A stretch of DNA of 44,375 nucleotides from Actinomycetes bacterium (GTDB lineage Bacteria; Actinomycetota; Acidimicrobiia; Acidimicrobiales; RAAP-2): NCBI GenBank assembly GCA_021791615.1, contig JAJYWG010000207.1, forward strand, positions 1-44,375, given 5' to 3'. The notes under the pieces were generated by a model. It ran no database searches. It was not told the origin of the DNA and saw only the letters and a program-made list of their open reading frames with translations. Position 1 is the first letter of the stretch, and each line of letters opens with the position of its first letter. Position numbers and translations under genes: made by a program. Below, in pieces: positions 43,023 to 44,375 of this stretch.

Positions 43023-43066
43023 CGTTCCGCACTTCTCGGGCCGGTTTTCTGTCCCCAGCAGACTGA

Positions 43067-44251
43067 TCAGGAGTAGGCGCTGGGGGACACGCCGAGGAGG
43101 TCGAGGAGCTCTTCTTGGAGAGGCGTGAGCACCGGGGCGAAGGTCTGGACGAGGTTGCCGTCAGCATCGAAGAGCCGGTGGCGAGCGACCCCGGTGAACG
43201 CCTCGATCATGCGCGCCGCGCTCGGCGCGGTCGAGGGACGTTCTTCGGGGTAGAGGGCGAGCGCCTCGATGCCTCGGCGCGCCATCTCCCGACGGACCTC
43301 AAGCTCCATGAGGGCCTGGAGCAGTAGCGCGATGAAGTGACAGGTCATGAGCCCCTCGATGCGCGCCGGGTCCTGCAAGAAGACGGGCGCGACGAGTTGG
43401 TCCCCCTTCAACAAGTGATGGCGGCGCTCGAGGTGAGGCTGGTACTTGTAGGCAACGAGGAGCTCGACGGCGTCGAGGTCTCCCACGTTGGTCACGAGCG
43501 GCCAGCACCCGTCGGAGCAGGCGTCGTGGGCGACCACGTCCTCGCGCACGCTGAAGCGCAGGCGGTGGCGGATCTTCTCGATCCGGCGGTAGCGGGTGCT
43601 CTTCCCCGGACGGCCCCGCGACTCCTGGCGGTGGCGGACCTCGGTCACCTCTTCGATCTCGTAGCTGACCCAGCGGGTCGCCCCGCACTCCTCGAGGTCC
43701 TCGTCGGCCTCCTTCGCGATCGTGACCTTCGAGGTGAGTCGGGTCCTCGATGACGACAAGCGCACGTTGATGGCGTCCATTGCCGCGATGCCCGCGGCAA
43801 TGCGGACCCGGCGGGCCTCTTCGTCGCGTGCCACCTTGGCCGACGAGCGCACCCAGATGACCCGGTAGCCCTCGGCCGAGGGCCAGGGGGACTCGACGAT
43901 GCTGTAGACGTCGGGTGTGTCGTCCCCCCGGCGGCCGGGCAGGACGAGCGCCTCGCGCCACGCCGGCTCGTGGGTGACGAGCCAGTCGCGCATTGCCCCG
44001 TCCTCCTTGCGGCTCCGGGGGAGCACGGTCACGAAGCGCCCGCCCAACCGGCCGATGTGGGCCATGGTCGCCCTCACGCAGAGCTTCGAGTCGGCGACGT
44101 AGAGGAAGTCGGATCTTCCGAGCAGCTGGCAGAGGGCGTCCCAGGTGGCGACGTGGGTCGTCGAGTCCTCGGTGTTGCCGTCAGCCACTCGGTGACAGAG
44201 CGGCACCGCCCCGTCGGCCGCCACGGTCAGGATCCACACGAGCTGCTTCAG
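43067..44251 (-). pseudogene. IS1634-type transposase, 5' truncated
   Basis: About 390 residues from a GTG at 44239 match the C-terminal two thirds of IS1634-family (IS4-like DDE) transposases: LTVAADGAVPLCHRVADGNT, FLYVADSKLC (catalytic Asp), the long charged middle, and KYQPHLERRHHLLKGDQ with the catalytic Glu, then FLQDPARIEGLMTCHFIALL. The family usually has a KDHRPDLKQLV stretch before this; here DLKQLV is preceded by unrelated FGE and an in-frame TAG at 44264-44266. The first catalytic Asp and the N-terminal part are therefore missing. The right end of the IS should lie near 43030-43060, where the HAD gene is broken. Confidence 0.85.
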
Positions 44252-44375
44252 GTCTTCTCCGAACTACCAGCACGCATTGGTGAACGGGACACGTCCAGGC
44301 GACCGATCCCGAAGGCTGGAGATAAGCGACACCCAAAGCGTTGTTCGGAGCTCACTCCTTCTCGGCGGCCACCGG
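44252..44375. other. Unassigned DNA at the window end
   Basis: These 124 bases upstream of the truncated IS1634 transposase show no similarity to its N-terminal part in any frame I could read. They may be the end of another inserted element that cut the transposase gene. One stretch (GGAGATAAGCGACACCC, near 44317-44333) looks like an IS terminus, but I cannot assign it. Confidence 0.4.

Overview
This 44.4 kb window is high-GC DNA with actinobacterial housekeeping synteny. The best guess is an Actinomycetota chromosome, possibly class Acidimicrobiia. The clues are a GC-rich primary sigma factor and DnaG pair beside pyruvate phosphate dikinase, a BldC-like small DNA-binding protein, a FolP2-type dihydropteroate-synthase homologue, a PAC2-family protein, an F420-type LLM oxidoreductase, single-chain glycyl-tRNA synthetase and GTG starts. 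This placement is inferred from gene content and was not tested by a database search.

Layout. 1-2395: an FtsX-like ABC permease and its ATPase. 2481-8655 (minus strand): ppdK, dnaG, rpoD and tRNA-Asn. 8760-11154: a MarR-type repressor divergent from a DrrA/DrrB-like ABC-2 exporter, with an operator lying over the exporter promoter in a 32-bp gap. 11059-13355 (minus): a NarL-type response regulator and histidine kinase; the kinase 3' end overlaps the exporter permease gene antisense. 13392-17978 (minus): uppS, a small repeat-tailed membrane protein, recO, hemW and glyS. 18332-20605 (plus): a DinG-type Fe-S helicase with a 7-bp tandem repeat before its start. 20679-30273 (minus): a compact lepA, hrcA, dnaJ, rsmE, bldC-like, HIT, phoH, ybeY, corC-like, era chain, mostly coupled by overlapping stops and starts, with a CIRCE-like operator before hrcA. 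30522-31737 (plus): a predicted lipoprotein and rpsT. 31784-34418 (minus): a thioredoxin-TPR protein, folP2-like and holA. 34450-37521 (plus): an APH-like kinase, a PAC2 protein and an LLM oxidoreductase. 37611-40124 (minus): leuS.

At tRNA-Ala (40284-40360) the conserved core stops and a decayed mobile region begins. It holds an ISL3-family element (40371-41948) with perfect 20-bp inverted repeats but an amber codon in its transposase, the C-terminal third of a cytochrome P450, a 5'-truncated haloacid-dehalogenase-like gene, and a 5'-truncated IS1634-type transposase whose homology breaks near 44251.

Most genes are core information-processing functions: replication priming and polymerase loading, sigma factor, tRNA charging, ribosome biogenesis, chaperones and DNA repair. 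I did not find a convincing new multi-gene system. The most interesting signals are regulatory or structural: the ISL3 start codon buried in a long hairpin directly downstream of tRNA-Ala, the amber codon, the variant CIRCE, the MarR operator-promoter overlap, a 24-bp palindrome before lepA, and tandem repeats at uppS-recO, dinG and the lipoprotein gene.
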